Shown piece by piece: positions 1-7,248 of a DNA stretch of 43,630 nt. The DNA comes from an uncultured Rhodospirillales bacterium (GTDB taxonomy: Bacteria; Pseudomonadota; Alphaproteobacteria; Reyranellales; Reyranellaceae). The notes beneath the pieces are model-generated. The model saw only the letters and a list, made by a program, of their open reading frames with translations, was not told the origin of the DNA and searched no databases. A program made the translations under genes and the position numbers. The stretch's first letter is position 1. Every line of letters starts with the position of its first letter. The stretch covers positions 1-43,630 of the forward strand of contig CADECW010000020.1 in NCBI GenBank assembly GCA_902825855.1, given 5' to 3'.

Positions 1-554
1 AAGAACGACGGCAGGCAGGGGAAGTAATCATCGATCGCCGCCTGCAGCGTAGCTTTGCCTTCCGGCGTCTTGACCAGCTCGGCGGTGAAGTCCTCGCCGA
101 ACTGCGCATGGAAGCGCTCTTCCGGCATGGTCGCGCGGGCGAGATCGCGCAGCGGATGGAACGTGCAGTGCAGCAGGTCCTCGACCTGCAGGATCTCGGC
201 CAGGTCGGCCAGAAGCTTGATGGCGACGAACTCTTCCCATGTCTTGACCGGGAACTCGAAGATAGACAATGGCCGCTTGGCGGGGCCCGGCATCATGCGC
301 TCTTCTTGGATGCCCATCTGCATACCGAGCTGCTTGAAGCGCACGTGATGGCCGTACTCTTCCATGGCGACACGGCAGGTCAGCCATTTTGCGTAAGGCG
401 TCGGCGCGTAGGCGATCGCCGGCTCGTCGAACACCTGAGCGCCGTAGAGCTCGTTGACGGCGTGGCTGATCACCAGCTTGGCCACGGCCTCGCGATATTC
501 TTCGGGAGCGTCCTTCAAGTCCTCGACGGTCCTTACCACGATGGGATCGCTCAT
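1..554 (-). CDS. PaaA-like diiron oxygenase subunit (3' end outside window)
   Basis: The visible part (184 codons from ATG at 554) resembles the phenylacetic acid catabolic family (PaaA/PaaC, ferritin-like four-helix diiron proteins). These form the oxygenase of ring-epoxidising acyl-CoA enzymes. I see Glu35 in NELYG and two ExxH motifs, E66-YG-H69 and E146-RF-H149, spaced as expected for diiron ligands. The C-terminus runs off the window, so length and the last helix cannot be judged. The start is 9 bp downstream of the SDR stop on the same strand, so it is the third gene of an operon with the SDR and a 2Fe-2S/FAD reductase, which would supply electrons. The substrate is unknown; an aromatic or unsaturated acyl-CoA is an inference from the family. 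Confidence 0.8.
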   Translation of the reverse strand, partial: MSDPIVVRTVEDLKDAPEEYREAVAKLVISHAVNELYGAQVFDEPAIAYAPTPYAKWLTCRVAMEEYGHHVRFKQLGMQMGIQEERMMPGPAKRPLSIFEFPVKTWEEFVAIKLLADLAEILQVEDLLHCTFHPLRDLARATMPEERFHAQFGEDFTAELVKTPEGKATLQAAIDDYFPCLPSF

Positions 555-563
555 GGCGGCTCC

Positions 564-1517
564 TCAGACGAGGGGCTCGGTATTGAAGGCTTCGAGATCG
601 GTGGTGAGGTCGGTGAACTTGTCCGCAAGCTTGCCGCAAAGATCCTGCGCCAGCGTGCTGCCGGCCTCGATGCGCGCGACCGGCCGCGGCTGACCGAACA
701 GGAAGACCTCGCGGCCGCGCACGCCCAGCAACTGGCCGGTGATGCCCTTGCCGGCCGGCGAGCAGAGCGCCGTCACCAGGTTGCCGACATGGTGCGCGCC
801 GATCTTGAGCGCGCGCTCCTTGTAGGATTTCTGCGCCGCGTTGGCGGGCTGGATGATGTCGGTGACACGGGTGCGCGCGAATGGCGCAACGGCGTTGACG
901 GTGATCTGGGCGCGGGCGAGGTCCATCGCCGTGACGCGCGTCAGGCCGAACAGTCCTGCCTTTGCGCTGGCATAGGCCGCCTGGCCGAGATTTCCGTAGA
1001 GACCGGCCGACGACACGATGTTGACGATGCGGCCCCAGTCGTAGCCGCCGGCACCGCCGCGCCCTGCCTTGCCCTGGTCTCGCATCACCGCCGAGGCGGC
1101 GTTGATCAGATAGAAGGCAGCCGAGAGGTTGTTTCGGATCACCGCGTCCCAGTCGCGCGGATCGGCGCGGAAGACGAAGGCGTCGCGCAGGATGGCGGCG
1201 TTGTTAACCACGATATCGATGCCGCCGAAATGCTTCACCGCCAATTCGACCAGCGCCTTCGCCGCACCGGGCGAGGCGACGCTGTCGGCGAAGGCAACCG
1301 CCTTTCTGCCCAGCGTCGCGGCCGCGTCCCGGGCGACCGTCGGATCGCCGTCCTCGCCACCGATCGAGGCGCCGTTGTCGGCAACGACGACGCCGGCGCC
1401 TTCGGCGATCAGCGATTCGGCGATGGCGCGGCCGATGCCTCGGCCGGCGCCGGTGACTATGGCGGCACGTCCTTCGAGAAGGCCGGTCCCGGTTCCTGCC
1501 GGACTCGTGGCGCTCAT
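564..1517 (-). CDS. Short-chain dehydrogenase/reductase
   Basis: This is a classical SDR of 317 residues. The cofactor motif TGAGRGIG is at residues 22-29, NNAA at 105-108, the catalytic serine at 169/170, and YxxxK at Y182 and K186. It is longer than a minimal SDR (about 250 residues); the C-terminal extension resembles the SDR domains of acyl-CoA multifunctional enzymes. A hydroxyacyl-CoA dehydrogenase or dihydrodiol-type role is therefore likely, but this is inference. Its ATG overlaps the TGA of the upstream reductase gene in an ATGA arrangement, which suggests translational coupling. The PaaA-like gene follows 9 bp downstream. Confidence 0.88.
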   Translation of the reverse strand: MSATSPAGTGTGLLEGRAAIVTGAGRGIGRAIAESLIAEGAGVVVADNGASIGGEDGDPTVARDAAATLGRKAVAFADSVASPGAAKALVELAVKHFGGIDIVVNNAAILRDAFVFRADPRDWDAVIRNNLSAAFYLINAASAVMRDQGKAGRGGAGGYDWGRIVNIVSSAGLYGNLGQAAYASAKAGLFGLTRVTAMDLARAQITVNAVAPFARTRVTDIIQPANAAQKSYKERALKIGAHHVGNLVTALCSPAGKGITGQLLGVRGREVFLFGQPRPVARIEAGSTLAQDLCGKLADKFTDLTTDLEAFNTEPLV

Positions 1518-2551
1518 AGTTCCGCTCCCGTCTTCCTGCCGGCGCTCGCCATCTCGGCTGCAGTGTAGAAGGCGTCGGCATGGATATCGGCGCGGCGCAT
1601 GCCGCGCTGCTCGAGCAGCCTGCTTGCCGCTTCGACCATGACCGGCGGACCTGCGAGGTAAGCCTTGCAGCCATCGAACTCGTCGAAGTCCTGGGCGAGC
1701 GCCTCGTGCACCAGACCGAGGCGGCGCTCTGCGCCTTCGCCTTCGCTCAGTACCGGAATGAAATGCAGGTTCCTGTGGGTCTGGGCCAGGCTGGCGAAAT
1801 GATCGTGCAGGTAGAGGTCGCGCTCGCTGCGGACGCCGAAATAGAAGTAGATGTGCTGTGGCAGCGCCTGCTGCAGGGCGCGCTCGACCACCGACTTGAT
1901 GGGCGCCATGCCCGAGCCCCCGGCGACGGCGATGATCGGCCCACGATGCGTCTCGCGCAGATATGACGGACCGAACGGACCCTCGACGCGCACATGATGG
2001 CCGACCTCGAGTTTCTCGCCGACGTGAGTGGAGGTTGCGCCGCCCGCCGCAAGCCGCACGTGGAACTCCAGGATCGGATCGCCCGGCACGTTGGCCATCG
2101 AGTAGTCGCGCGGCGGGCAGTTCTCGAACGTCACCGAAGCGAACTGGCCGGCCGAGAAATCGAAAGGTCCGCCCGAGACGATCTTCAGGCGAATGCGCTT
2201 GATGTCGTGCGTGGCGTCGTCGAGAGCCACCACCTCGCAGTCGAGAAGGCGGCGGGGATGGACGATCAGGTCGTCCTCGTCCAGCCAGGCGACCTCGCTG
2301 TCCGCCCAAGGGACGGCGCGGCAGGCGAGGATCAGGCCGCGATCCTTCTCCGCGTCGCTGAGAGCGAACTCCGAGTAGCCCGCCATCGAGACCTCGCCCT
2401 TGACGAGATGCGACTTGCAGGCGCCGCAATTGCCGGACTGGCAGCCGAACGGATAGGAGATGCCGGCATCGAGCGCGGACGACAGGATGGTGGCCCCGGT
2501 CGGAACCTCGATGGTACGCTCGGCCTGGACGATACGGACTTTGACGCTCAT
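1514..2551 (-). CDS. 2Fe-2S ferredoxin-FAD/NAD reductase component
   Basis: The protein has 345 residues. An N-terminal plant-type ferredoxin domain carries C37-x4-C42-x2-C45 and C77. A ferredoxin-NADP-reductase-type FAD domain (PRDYSMAN, about residues 154-161) and an NAD domain (GGSGMAPIKS) follow. This layout is that of BenC- or PaaE-like oxygenase reductases and CDP-6-deoxy-glucoseen reductases. It probably passes electrons from NAD(P)H to the PaaA-like oxygenase two genes downstream. I chose ATG 2551 because residues before it are unconserved and the ferredoxin beta-strand starts there; an in-frame upstream ATG at 2587 would run through the palindrome. It is the first gene of the operon and divergent from marR. 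Confidence 0.87.
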   Translation of the reverse strand: MSVKVRIVQAERTIEVPTGATILSSALDAGISYPFGCQSGNCGACKSHLVKGEVSMAGYSEFALSDAEKDRGLILACRAVPWADSEVAWLDEDDLIVHPRRLLDCEVVALDDATHDIKRIRLKIVSGGPFDFSAGQFASVTFENCPPRDYSMANVPGDPILEFHVRLAAGGATSTHVGEKLEVGHHVRVEGPFGPSYLRETHRGPIIAVAGGSGMAPIKSVVERALQQALPQHIYFYFGVRSERDLYLHDHFASLAQTHRNLHFIPVLSEGEGAERRLGLVHEALAQDFDEFDGCKAYLAGPPVMVEAASRLLEQRGMRRADIHADAFYTAAEMASAGRKTGAEL

Positions 2552-2568
2552 CGGGAAAACGCGCGAAT

Positions 2569-2587
2569 TTGTTTGATCCCCAAACAA
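2569..2587. promoter_or_regulatory. Palindrome between divergent reductase and MarR genes
   Basis: Perfect 7-bp arms TTGTTTG and CAAACAA flank a 5-base spacer in a 57-bp divergent intergenic region. A MarR-family gene starts 21 bp to the right and the oxygenase operon starts 18 bp to the left. Size and position fit a MarR operator controlling both directions. Binding is inferred. Confidence 0.6.
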
Positions 2588-2608
2588 TCTGCGTTTACCA
2601 CTCCGGCC

Positions 2609-3082
2609 ATGGGCCGTCCACCTGCCAAACCTTCCGCCTCGCTGGATCGCGGTCTTCTACCATCGTTGCTGGGCTACGTGCTGCGCCGCGCCCAGTCGGC
2701 GGTGTTCGACGAGTTCTCCGACACCTTCGCCAAGGCGGGCGAGGCTCTGACGCCGGGCGAGTTCGGCCTGCTGGTGCTGGTCGACCGCAATGCGGGGCTC
2801 AGCCAGATGTCGCTGGCGCGGGCGCTCGGCATCGACCGCTCGACCCTCGTGCCGATCCTCGACCGACTGCAGGAACGCGGGCTGCTGGTGCGCCACCGCT
2901 CGCCGACCGATGGCCGCACCCATGCCCTTGCGCTGACGCCCAACGGGGAGAAGGCGTTGGCTCGGTTTGCCCGGCTGGTGCGCGCGCATGAGAAGCGCAT
3001 CGGTTCGCAGCTTTCGGCCGCCGAAATCCGGTCGTTGATCGACCTTCTCGAAAAGGTGCGCGCAGGCGCGCGTTCGATATAG
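2609..3082 (+). CDS. MarR-family transcriptional regulator
   Basis: The protein has 157 residues with a MarR winged-helix fold: a dimerisation helix, then LSQMSLARALGIDRSTLVPI as the recognition helix-turn-helix around residues 70-90, and the wing containing RSPTDGRTHALALT. Family members bind small aromatic or CoA ligands and repress neighbouring catabolic genes. Its divergent position against the oxygenase operon, with a palindrome between, suggests it controls that operon and itself. The ATG at 2609 is the only good start and has no clear ribosome binding site. A TATAGT hexamer embedded in its stop codon (3078-3083) lies just ahead of the next gene. Confidence 0.9.
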   Translation: MGRPPAKPSASLDRGLLPSLLGYVLRRAQSAVFDEFSDTFAKAGEALTPGEFGLLVLVDRNAGLSQMSLARALGIDRSTLVPILDRLQERGLLVRHRSPTDGRTHALALTPNGEKALARFARLVRAHEKRIGSQLSAAEIRSLIDLLEKVRAGARSI

Positions 3083-3092
3083 TCCGCGCCGC

Positions 3093-3560
3093 ATGAACTC
3101 GACCCATCCTGATTTCGCCGGCGTCGACATCGGCGCGCTGAGCGATGCCGAGGCGCTGAAAGTCCTCAATGCGCGTACCACCGAGCCGGTCAAGATCCTG
3201 AACGGCGAGGTCATCGAGCTCGATTCGAAGCGCGGCTTCTGTCGCTTTCGCTTCGAGATCGTTCCGGCCTTCTGCCACTCGCAGGGCCGCATCTGCCAGG
3301 GCGGGTTCCTTACCGGCATGGTCGACACGGCCATGGCTCATGCAGCGATGGCCAAGGGCAGCTTCGCCAATGCGGTGCCGACACTGGAACTCAAGATCAG
3401 TTTCCTCGAAGCCGCCGGCCCGGGCGTCGTGACCGCCGAAGGTCGCGTGGTGCGCTGGGGCGGTTCGGTCGGCTTCCTCGACGGTGACATCAGGGACGAC
3501 AAGGGCCGCCTGGTCGTCCATGCGACGTCGACCGTCAAGATCGTGCGGCCGCGGAAGTAG
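3093..3560 (+). CDS. PaaI-like hotdog thioesterase
   Basis: This 155-residue protein belongs to the PaaI/YdiI hotdog family, which hydrolyses acyl- or aryl-CoA thioesters. The hallmark helix CQGGFLTGMVDTAMAHAAM is present, with the Gly-Gly and Asp typical of the active site, followed by LELKISFLEAAGPG, the usual strand. PaaI enzymes release CoA from dead-end intermediates of phenylacetyl-CoA-type pathways, so its place beside a PaaA-like oxygenase fits. It starts 10 bp after marR and is probably co-transcribed. No Shine-Dalgarno sequence is visible; the TATAGT at 3078-3083 could give a near-leaderless transcript, but no good -35 was found. Confidence 0.85.
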   Translation: MNSTHPDFAGVDIGALSDAEALKVLNARTTEPVKILNGEVIELDSKRGFCRFRFEIVPAFCHSQGRICQGGFLTGMVDTAMAHAAMAKGSFANAVPTLELKISFLEAAGPGVVTAEGRVVRWGGSVGFLDGDIRDDKGRLVVHATSTVKIVRPRK

Positions 3561-3610
3561 TCGACGCTTCACCTTCATGCGCAGGGCTATCGTGTATGGC
3601 TCGCCACCCC

Positions 3611-3731
3611 CGTCATCCCGACCGGAGCTGAGCGCAGCGAGGCGAAGTGGAGGGACCTGCTCTTTTGAAGGGTCGACAAAAAGAGGTCCCTCGACTACGC
3701 AGCCCTACGGGCGGCTCCGCTCGGGATGACG
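3611..3731. repeat. Palindrome-ended intergenic repeat, copy 1
   Basis: A 121-bp element starts with CGTCATCCCGA and ends with its inverse TCGGGATGACG. Inside are AGCGCAGCGAGGCGAAG, AGGGACCT, GTCGAC and a right half with GGTCCCTCGACTACGC and CGGGCGGCTCCGCTCGGG. It resembles the REP/MITE-like sequences common in alphaproteobacterial intergenic regions. It has no coding capacity. A second copy lies 65 bp to the right. Confidence 0.8.
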
Positions 3732-3796
3732 GGAAATTTTGCCGTTGTCCCGACCAGAGCGAAGCAACTGTATTGTTGCTGCATCGCCTCCCCACC

Positions 3797-3912
3797 CGTC
3801 ATCGCGACCGGAGCCGAGCGCAGCGCGGCGAAGGGACCTTTTCTGTTGATGCGTCGACAAGAACAGGTCCCTCGACTACGCCGCCCTTCGGGCGGCTTCG
3901 CTCGGGATGACG
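3797..3912. repeat. Palindrome-ended intergenic repeat, copy 2
   Basis: This is a 116-bp relative of the element at 3611-3731, in the same orientation. The left end is CGTCATCGCGACCGGAGC, with one change from copy 1, and the right end is CGGGATGACG. The right halves of the two copies are almost identical; the centres differ. It sits 10 bp from the stop codon of the deacetylase gene and may act as a terminator-like hairpin for converging transcripts. Together the two copies fill most of the gene-free stretch 3561-3922. Confidence 0.8.
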
Positions 3913-3922
3913 AGGAAATTGG

Positions 3923-4831
3923 TCATTTGCGATAGTCCTGCCTCGCAATCCAATGCTCGGCGATCTGGCGGCGCGTGGCGAACCAGGCGCCGCCCTTGTC
4001 CTTCATGTGCGACACGATGCGGTCGAGGGCGGCGATGCGGCCGGGGCGGCCGATCATGCGCAAATGGAGGCCGATCGACATCATCCGGGGCGCCTGGCCG
4101 CCCTCGGCCCACAGAGTGTCGAAGGCATCGGTCGTGTACTCGGCGAAGTCGCGCGCCGTCACGAACCGGTGGAAGCCCTGGTGGTAGTGCATGTCGTTGG
4201 TGTCGAAGCTGTAGGGCAGCACGAGATGGCGCTTGCCCGACACGTCGACGAAGAACGGCAGGTCGTCGGAATAGTCGTCGCTGTCGTAGAGGAAGCCGCC
4301 TTCCTCGACCAGCAGGCGGCGCGTGTTGGGCGACGGCGTGGAGCGCGTGTGCCAGCCTACCGGCCGCGTGCCGGCAATGCCGGTCAGCACCTTTACCGTG
4401 CGGGCAATTGCCTCCCGCTCGTCGGCCTCCTTCATGTGCGCATGCCTCTCCCAGCGCCAGCCATGGCAGGAGATCTCGTGACCGCGCTCCACCGCGTCCT
4501 CGATCAGCCAGGGCGAAAGCTCTGCGGCCTTGCCGCAGCTGCTGACGGTGGCGGGCACGCCGAGCCGAGCCAAGGCATCGGCGATGCGCCACCAGGCTGC
4601 CTTGGTGCCGTACTCGAAATGCGACTCCATGCAGCGGTCGGCGACGCCCGCGATCTCGTCGGTCACCTCGTAGACCTTCTCGTTGAAGGCATCGCCGGCG
4701 GAGAGGGACATCTCCGCGCCTTCCTCGAAGTTGATGACGAAGGAGACGGCGACGCGCGCGCCATGCGGCCAATGCGCGTGGGGTGGTGTACGGCCGTAGC
4801 CTTTCAGATCACGCGTCACGAGGACCGTCAC
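3923..4831 (-). CDS. PuuE-like allantoinase, polysaccharide-deacetylase fold
   Basis: The protein has 302 residues of the NodB/polysaccharide deacetylase superfamily, in the PuuE branch, whose characterised members open the allantoin ring to allantoate. PuuE hallmarks are visible: VSFVINFEEGAE near residue 30, GHEISCHGWRWERH near 118, and FLYDSDDYSDDLPFF near 180. Length matches PuuE (about 300). The start overlaps the upstream racemase-like gene by 23 bp, as expected for the last gene of a coupled operon with a PotABCD-type importer. The substrate could be allantoin or another cyclic ureide or imide. Peptidoglycan or chitin deacetylation is less likely, as no signal peptide is present. Confidence 0.78.
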   Translation of the reverse strand: MTVLVTRDLKGYGRTPPHAHWPHGARVAVSFVINFEEGAEMSLSAGDAFNEKVYEVTDEIAGVADRCMESHFEYGTKAAWWRIADALARLGVPATVSSCGKAAELSPWLIEDAVERGHEISCHGWRWERHAHMKEADEREAIARTVKVLTGIAGTRPVGWHTRSTPSPNTRRLLVEEGGFLYDSDDYSDDLPFFVDVSGKRHLVLPYSFDTNDMHYHQGFHRFVTARDFAEYTTDAFDTLWAEGGQAPRMMSIGLHLRMIGRPGRIAALDRIVSHMKDKGGAWFATRRQIAEHWIARQDYRK

Positions 4832-5570
4832 GATGGCCGATCACGCTGGCGAGGGCCGTCGAAAGGCCCTTGGAGTCCTTCGGTCCCGGACGGCGATAGG
4901 TGCCCGCCGTCGCCTTGCGCGGCTTGAGGCGGATCAACCCTTCAGCCATGACGACGGCAGCCTGGATCCCGTCGACCAGCGGCACCGGCACGCGATCGCG
5001 GATCTTGCCGGCGAGGCCGGCGAGCGGCGCGCCGGCCAGGATGACGACGTCGGCGCCATCGTTGGCGACGGTGCCGAGCGCGAGATCGATCAGCACGGCC
5101 TCCTTCTCCTCCTGCACGTCGTCGATCGACTTGAATCCTTCGTCGAGGGTGCGGATGGCGGCGCATCGCCCGGTCATCCCGTGCCAGGCGACGATCTCGG
5201 CGAACCATGGCTCGAGCGAACGCGAGAAGCTCACGATGCCGAAGCGCCGGCCGAGCGTGCAGGCCATCAACATCGCCGCCTCCGCCATGCCGACCACCGG
5301 GAAGTCGAACAGCTCGCGTGCGCCGCCCAGGCCCGGATCGCCGAAGGCGGCAATGATGGCGGCGTCCATCGTACCGCGGCGTTCCGCCAGCATGTCGAGC
5401 GCGGCAGCCGCGCCAATCGCAGCTTCGGCCCGGGTGGCGATGTAGGGCACGCCGTATGAAGCCGTCATCGGCTCGAGTTCGGTGCCGGGGCTCGCGACCA
5501 TCCGGCCGGCGGCGACCAGCCGGTCGGTGACGCCTGTCGATGTGTTGGGATTGGCGATCAGGATCTTCAT
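4809..5570 (-). CDS. Asp/Glu/hydantoin racemase family protein, catalytic Cys absent
   Basis: The protein has 253 residues with the HyuE/allantoin racemase layout: MKILIANPNTS at the N-terminus, AFGDPGLGGARE at 75-86, PVVGMAEAAM at 91-100 and PVPLVDGIQAAV near 195-210. Canonical members use two cysteines, in CFxDPGL and LGCAGM. Here the first position is Ala75 and the second aligns with Gly180 in LAGAPLAGL. Its only cysteines, in MACTLG and GRCAAI, are elsewhere. It may be a non-racemising relative, such as a decarboxylase, isomerase or binding protein. The gene lies between importer genes and a PuuE-like allantoinase, so ureide or hydantoin metabolism is likely. Confidence 0.8.
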   Translation of the reverse strand: MKILIANPNTSTGVTDRLVAAGRMVASPGTELEPMTASYGVPYIATRAEAAIGAAAALDMLAERRGTMDAAIIAAFGDPGLGGARELFDFPVVGMAEAAMLMACTLGRRFGIVSFSRSLEPWFAEIVAWHGMTGRCAAIRTLDEGFKSIDDVQEEKEAVLIDLALGTVANDGADVVILAGAPLAGLAGKIRDRVPVPLVDGIQAAVVMAEGLIRLKPRKATAGTYRRPGPKDSKGLSTALASVIGHRDGPRDA

Positions 5571-5591
5571 GCCGGGAAGTCTAACCCAGTT

Positions 5592-6392
5592 CTAGAAGTC
5601 GGCGAGCTTGCGCAGGCCGACCAGCCGATCGCCTATCACCAGCGCCACGACCGCCAGCAGCACCAGGCCTGCCGAGATGGCGGCGATGGTGGGATCGGGC
5701 CGCTCCTCGACATATTGCAGCATCTGGATCGGCAGGGTCTTGGTCCAGGCATCGGTGAAGAAGATCGAGATCGGGTAGTTATCCATCGAAGCCAGGAAGG
5801 CGAACATGCCGGAGGTCAGGAAGGCCGGCGCCAGCGCCGGAACCAGCACGCGAAGCAGCGCCTGCGGATAGTTGCAGCCGAGCGTGCGAGCGGCATCGAT
5901 CAGCGAGAAATCGAACAGGCTGAGCGCGCCGACGACGGTGCGCACGACGTAGGGCAGGGTGATGACGACGTGCGCCACCAGCAGGCTGACGTAGATGTCG
6001 CGCAGGCCCATCGCCTTGAAGCCCTGCAGCATGGCGATGCCGATCACCAGCCCGGGCAGCATCAGCGGCGACACCAGGAAGGTCGAGATGGCCTCGCGCC
6101 CGGGAAAGCGCCCGCGCACCAGCGCGATGGCGCAGAGCGTGCCCAGTGCCAGCGCCACCGCGGTCGAGATCGCCGCGACCTGCAGGGAAGTGACCAATGC
6201 CGGCAGAAGCCCACGCGTATTGGCGAGACGCTCGTACCAGCGCAGCGACCAGTCGGGCGGCGGCAGGGTGAAGACGGTCGAGGAGCCGAAGGACACCGCG
6301 ATGGTGACGACCAGAGGCGTCATCAGGAACACCACGGTGAAGGCCGCGATGAACCATGTGAAGTAGCGCGTCGCCCGTTCTATGGCGGTCAT
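5592..6392 (-). CDS. ABC transporter permease, PotC-like
   Basis: This is a 266-residue inner-membrane permease with about six hydrophobic segments, the first at residues 13-35. The cytoplasmic EAA loop that contacts the ATPase is DAARTLGCNYPQALLRVLVP, around 165-185. It belongs to the spermidine/putrescine (PotC) class of importers. It follows the second permease by 10 bp and precedes the racemase-like gene by 21 bp, so the transporter and the enzymes are one transcription unit. Substrate class cannot be read from the permease itself; the enzymes downstream suggest a ureide-like compound. Confidence 0.88.
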   Translation of the reverse strand: MTAIERATRYFTWFIAAFTVVFLMTPLVVTIAVSFGSSTVFTLPPPDWSLRWYERLANTRGLLPALVTSLQVAAISTAVALALGTLCAIALVRGRFPGREAISTFLVSPLMLPGLVIGIAMLQGFKAMGLRDIYVSLLVAHVVITLPYVVRTVVGALSLFDFSLIDAARTLGCNYPQALLRVLVPALAPAFLTSGMFAFLASMDNYPISIFFTDAWTKTLPIQMLQYVEERPDPTIAAISAGLVLLAVVALVIGDRLVGLRKLADF

Positions 6393-6402
6393 GCGGGCAC
6401 CG

Positions 6403-7248
6403 TCATGAGCTGCCGCCGAGCCGGCGGGCGAGCCAGGTCGAGCCGACGACGATCGCGACGGCCAGCGCCAGCAGGATGACCGCCGTGGTCGAGCCGAGCT
6501 GCTCGTTGCGCATCAGCAGGAAGGAGCGGCCGGTCAGCGTCGACAGCGTCTGGAAGCGGTCGCCGATCAGCAGCGATGGGATGACGAACATCGAGACGCT
6601 GAGCGAGAAGACGAAGGCGATGCCCGAGACGACGCCCGGCAGCGTGAGCGGCAGGGTCACGTGCGTGAAGCGGTAGACCGGCGTCGCGCCCAGGGTGGCG
6701 CCGGCCTCGCTCAGGCGGGGATCGATCAGCTTCACCACGGAATAGATCGGCAGGATCATGAAGGGCAGAAAAATGTTGGCGGCGCCCAGCACCAGGCCGG
6801 TTTCCGTGAACAACAGCCGCTGCGGCTCGTCCCACAGGCCAAGCCCCAGCATGACCTGGCTGACCACGCCGTCGCGCCGCAGGACGATCTGCCAGGCGAA
6901 GGCCTTGACCACGGCGCCGATCGACAGCGGCAGGATGATCGAGACCAGCATGACGATCTGCAGCACGGCCCCGGCGCGGGCGAGGGCGAAGGCGGCCGGA
7001 TAGCCGATGACGAAGCAGAGCACCGTCACCCAGGCAGCGACGCGCAGCGTATTGCCGATGACGCGCCAGTTGAACGGGTCGCTCATGAAGGCGACGTAGG
7101 GCTGCAGCGTCGGGCCGGCGGGACCGCTGAAACTCTTCATGAGCAGCCAGAGCAGCGGATAGGCGTAGACGACCAGCAGGTAGAGCACCGCCGGCAGGGC
7201 GAGCAGCGCCACCGGGTCGCGCCAGGCGGAAGCGCTTCGTGTGCTCAT
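6403..7248 (-). CDS. ABC transporter permease, PotB-like
   Basis: The permease has 281 residues and about six transmembrane segments, beginning with PVALLALPAVLYLLVVYAY. The EAA loop is LSEAGATLGATPVYRFTHVTLP, around 180-200. It pairs with the PotC-like permease downstream as the two-subunit membrane channel. Its start overlaps the end of the ATPase gene by 4 bp, which implies translational coupling. Confidence 0.88.
   Translation of the reverse strand: MSTRSASAWRDPVALLALPAVLYLLVVYAYPLLWLLMKSFSGPAGPTLQPYVAFMSDPFNWRVIGNTLRVAAWVTVLCFVIGYPAAFALARAGAVLQIVMLVSIILPLSIGAVVKAFAWQIVLRRDGVVSQVMLGLGLWDEPQRLLFTETGLVLGAANIFLPFMILPIYSVVKLIDPRLSEAGATLGATPVYRFTHVTLPLTLPGVVSGIAFVFSLSVSMFVIPSLLIGDRFQTLSTLTGRSFLLMRNEQLGSTTAVILLALAVAIVVGSTWLARRLGGSS

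Noticed and set aside
564..2429. One 621-residue protein fusing reductase and SDR
   Set aside because: The N-terminal part in that frame is an arginine-rich shadow of the reductase; the SDR starts at 1517, overlapping the reductase stop.
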